A stretch of 5,101 nt of DNA, taken from NCBI GenBank assembly GCA_003647825.1, contig QMNP01000148.1, positions 1-5,101 on the forward strand. The letters are read 5' to 3'. The stretch comes from Candidatus Cloacimonadota bacterium (GTDB taxonomy: Bacteria; Cloacimonadota; Cloacimonadia; Cloacimonadales; TCS61). Shown in pieces: positions 4,790 to 5,101 of this stretch (positions are counted from its first letter, which is position 1; each line of letters begins with the position of its first letter). The position numbers and the translations under genes are program-made. The notes below the pieces were generated by a model. The model was not told where the DNA came from. It did not search any database and saw only the letters and a list, made by a program, of their open reading frames with translations.

Positions 4790-4977
4790 ACTAATATATA
4801 TTAATATTAATTTGCAAATAAGTTTGCAACTATATCAAGGTCAAGCAAATTATTCCATTAATTTATTGTAAATTTGCTACGAAAAATCCTTTCCAAAAAC
4901 TGCTTGACATAAGCCAATTCGTTTAAATCTTCGAACTAATTAATATAATTTTTATAAAAAATAATAAGGAGTTCAGT
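4790..4977. other. AT-rich divergent intergenic region with short repeats and promoter-like hexamers
   Basis: No gene is seen here. It holds a direct repeat TTTGCAA at 4811-4817 and 4823-4829 (12-base period), a 7-bp inverted repeat GCAAATT/AATTTGC at 4845-4851 and 4871-4877, a perfect TTGACA at 4904-4909 and a perfect TATAAT at 4944-4949. The two hexamers are 34 bases apart, too far to be one promoter, but either could belong to a weaker promoter of the plus-strand gene. The strong AAGGAG at 4966-4971 is the ribosome site of that gene. Confidence 0.4.
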
Positions 4978-5101
4978 ATGAATTTTACTGAGATGAAGTC
5001 CAAACACAAATTACTAAAAGATTATTCATATCAATTAGGAGAGATCAACAGAGGATATACAAACAGAACACTATATGTGAATCTAAGTAATAACGAGATC
5101 A
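4978..5101 (+). CDS. Probable aldehyde ferredoxin oxidoreductase, N-terminus only (runs off right edge)
   Basis: Only 41 codons are present, open to the edge. The start ATG has an AAGGAG Shine-Dalgarno at 4966-4971, 6 bases upstream, so this is a real start. After a polar lead (residues 1-24) the sequence reads RGYTNRTLYVNLSNNEI, which resembles the beginning of tungsten-dependent aldehyde ferredoxin oxidoreductases (a Gly-Tyr-x-Asn/Gly-Arg/Lys-x-Leu-x-Val-Asn/Asp-Leu-Ser strand). In that family the enzyme oxidises aldehydes to acids with ferredoxin as acceptor in anaerobes. The tungstopterin and Fe-S cluster motifs would lie outside the window, so this is a match to a short N-terminal pattern only. 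It diverges from nadE and is probably a separate transcription unit. Confidence 0.5.
   Translation, partial: MNFTEMKSKHKLLKDYSYQLGEINRGYTNRTLYVNLSNNEI

Noticed and set aside
4904..4949. TTGACA and TATAAT as one promoter for the plus-strand gene at 4978.
   Set aside because: The hexamers are 34 bases apart, about twice the usual spacing; left as promoter-like only.

Overview
The window is AT-rich bacterial DNA from what looks like a strict or facultative anaerobe. The lineage is not fixed by the sequence; the style (low G+C, GTG and TTG starts, clade-1 MetRS, a possible aldehyde ferredoxin oxidoreductase) would fit Cloacimonadota or a similar FCB-type phylum, but this is a guess. Four genes lie on the minus strand and one partial gene starts on the plus strand at the right edge.

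On the minus strand, in transcription order, are nadE (NH3-dependent NAD+ synthetase, 3886-4647), a cysteine-rich N-terminus/TPR protein of unknown function (2579-3760), an intact REP-associated tyrosine transposase of the Y1/HUH family (RAYT, 1746-2306), and the N-terminal two thirds of a methionyl-tRNA synthetase (metG, running off the left edge). A probable aldehyde ferredoxin oxidoreductase starts on the plus strand at 4978.

The striking part is between the genes. Every space between the minus-strand genes, and the spacer upstream of nadE, holds copies of one family of imperfect palindromes. Each copy folds as an outer stem of 3-6 bp, a 7-bp core (TTCGCAA/TTGCGAA and covarying variants), and an inner stem of about 4 bp. 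One bulged A (or T in the other orientation) sits at each junction, on opposite strands. Copies come in pairs of opposite orientation (called A then B here, always in that order on the plus strand) separated by 12-24 bases, as in bacterial BIMEs. The RAYT is bracketed by two copies of one A-B-A-half B-half B-B array; 202 bp of these are 199/202 identical without gaps. This makes an apparently recent REPtron-like module. The hairpins sit right beside the stop codons of RAYT, the TPR gene and nadE, and right beside the Shine-Dalgarno sequences of RAYT and the TPR gene.

A second signal is the long metG leader (about 1137-1306). It contains three nested or interleaved long helices that would make an H-type pseudoknot closed by an outer stem, behind a near-consensus promoter. 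It matches no riboswitch or T-box class that I recognise.
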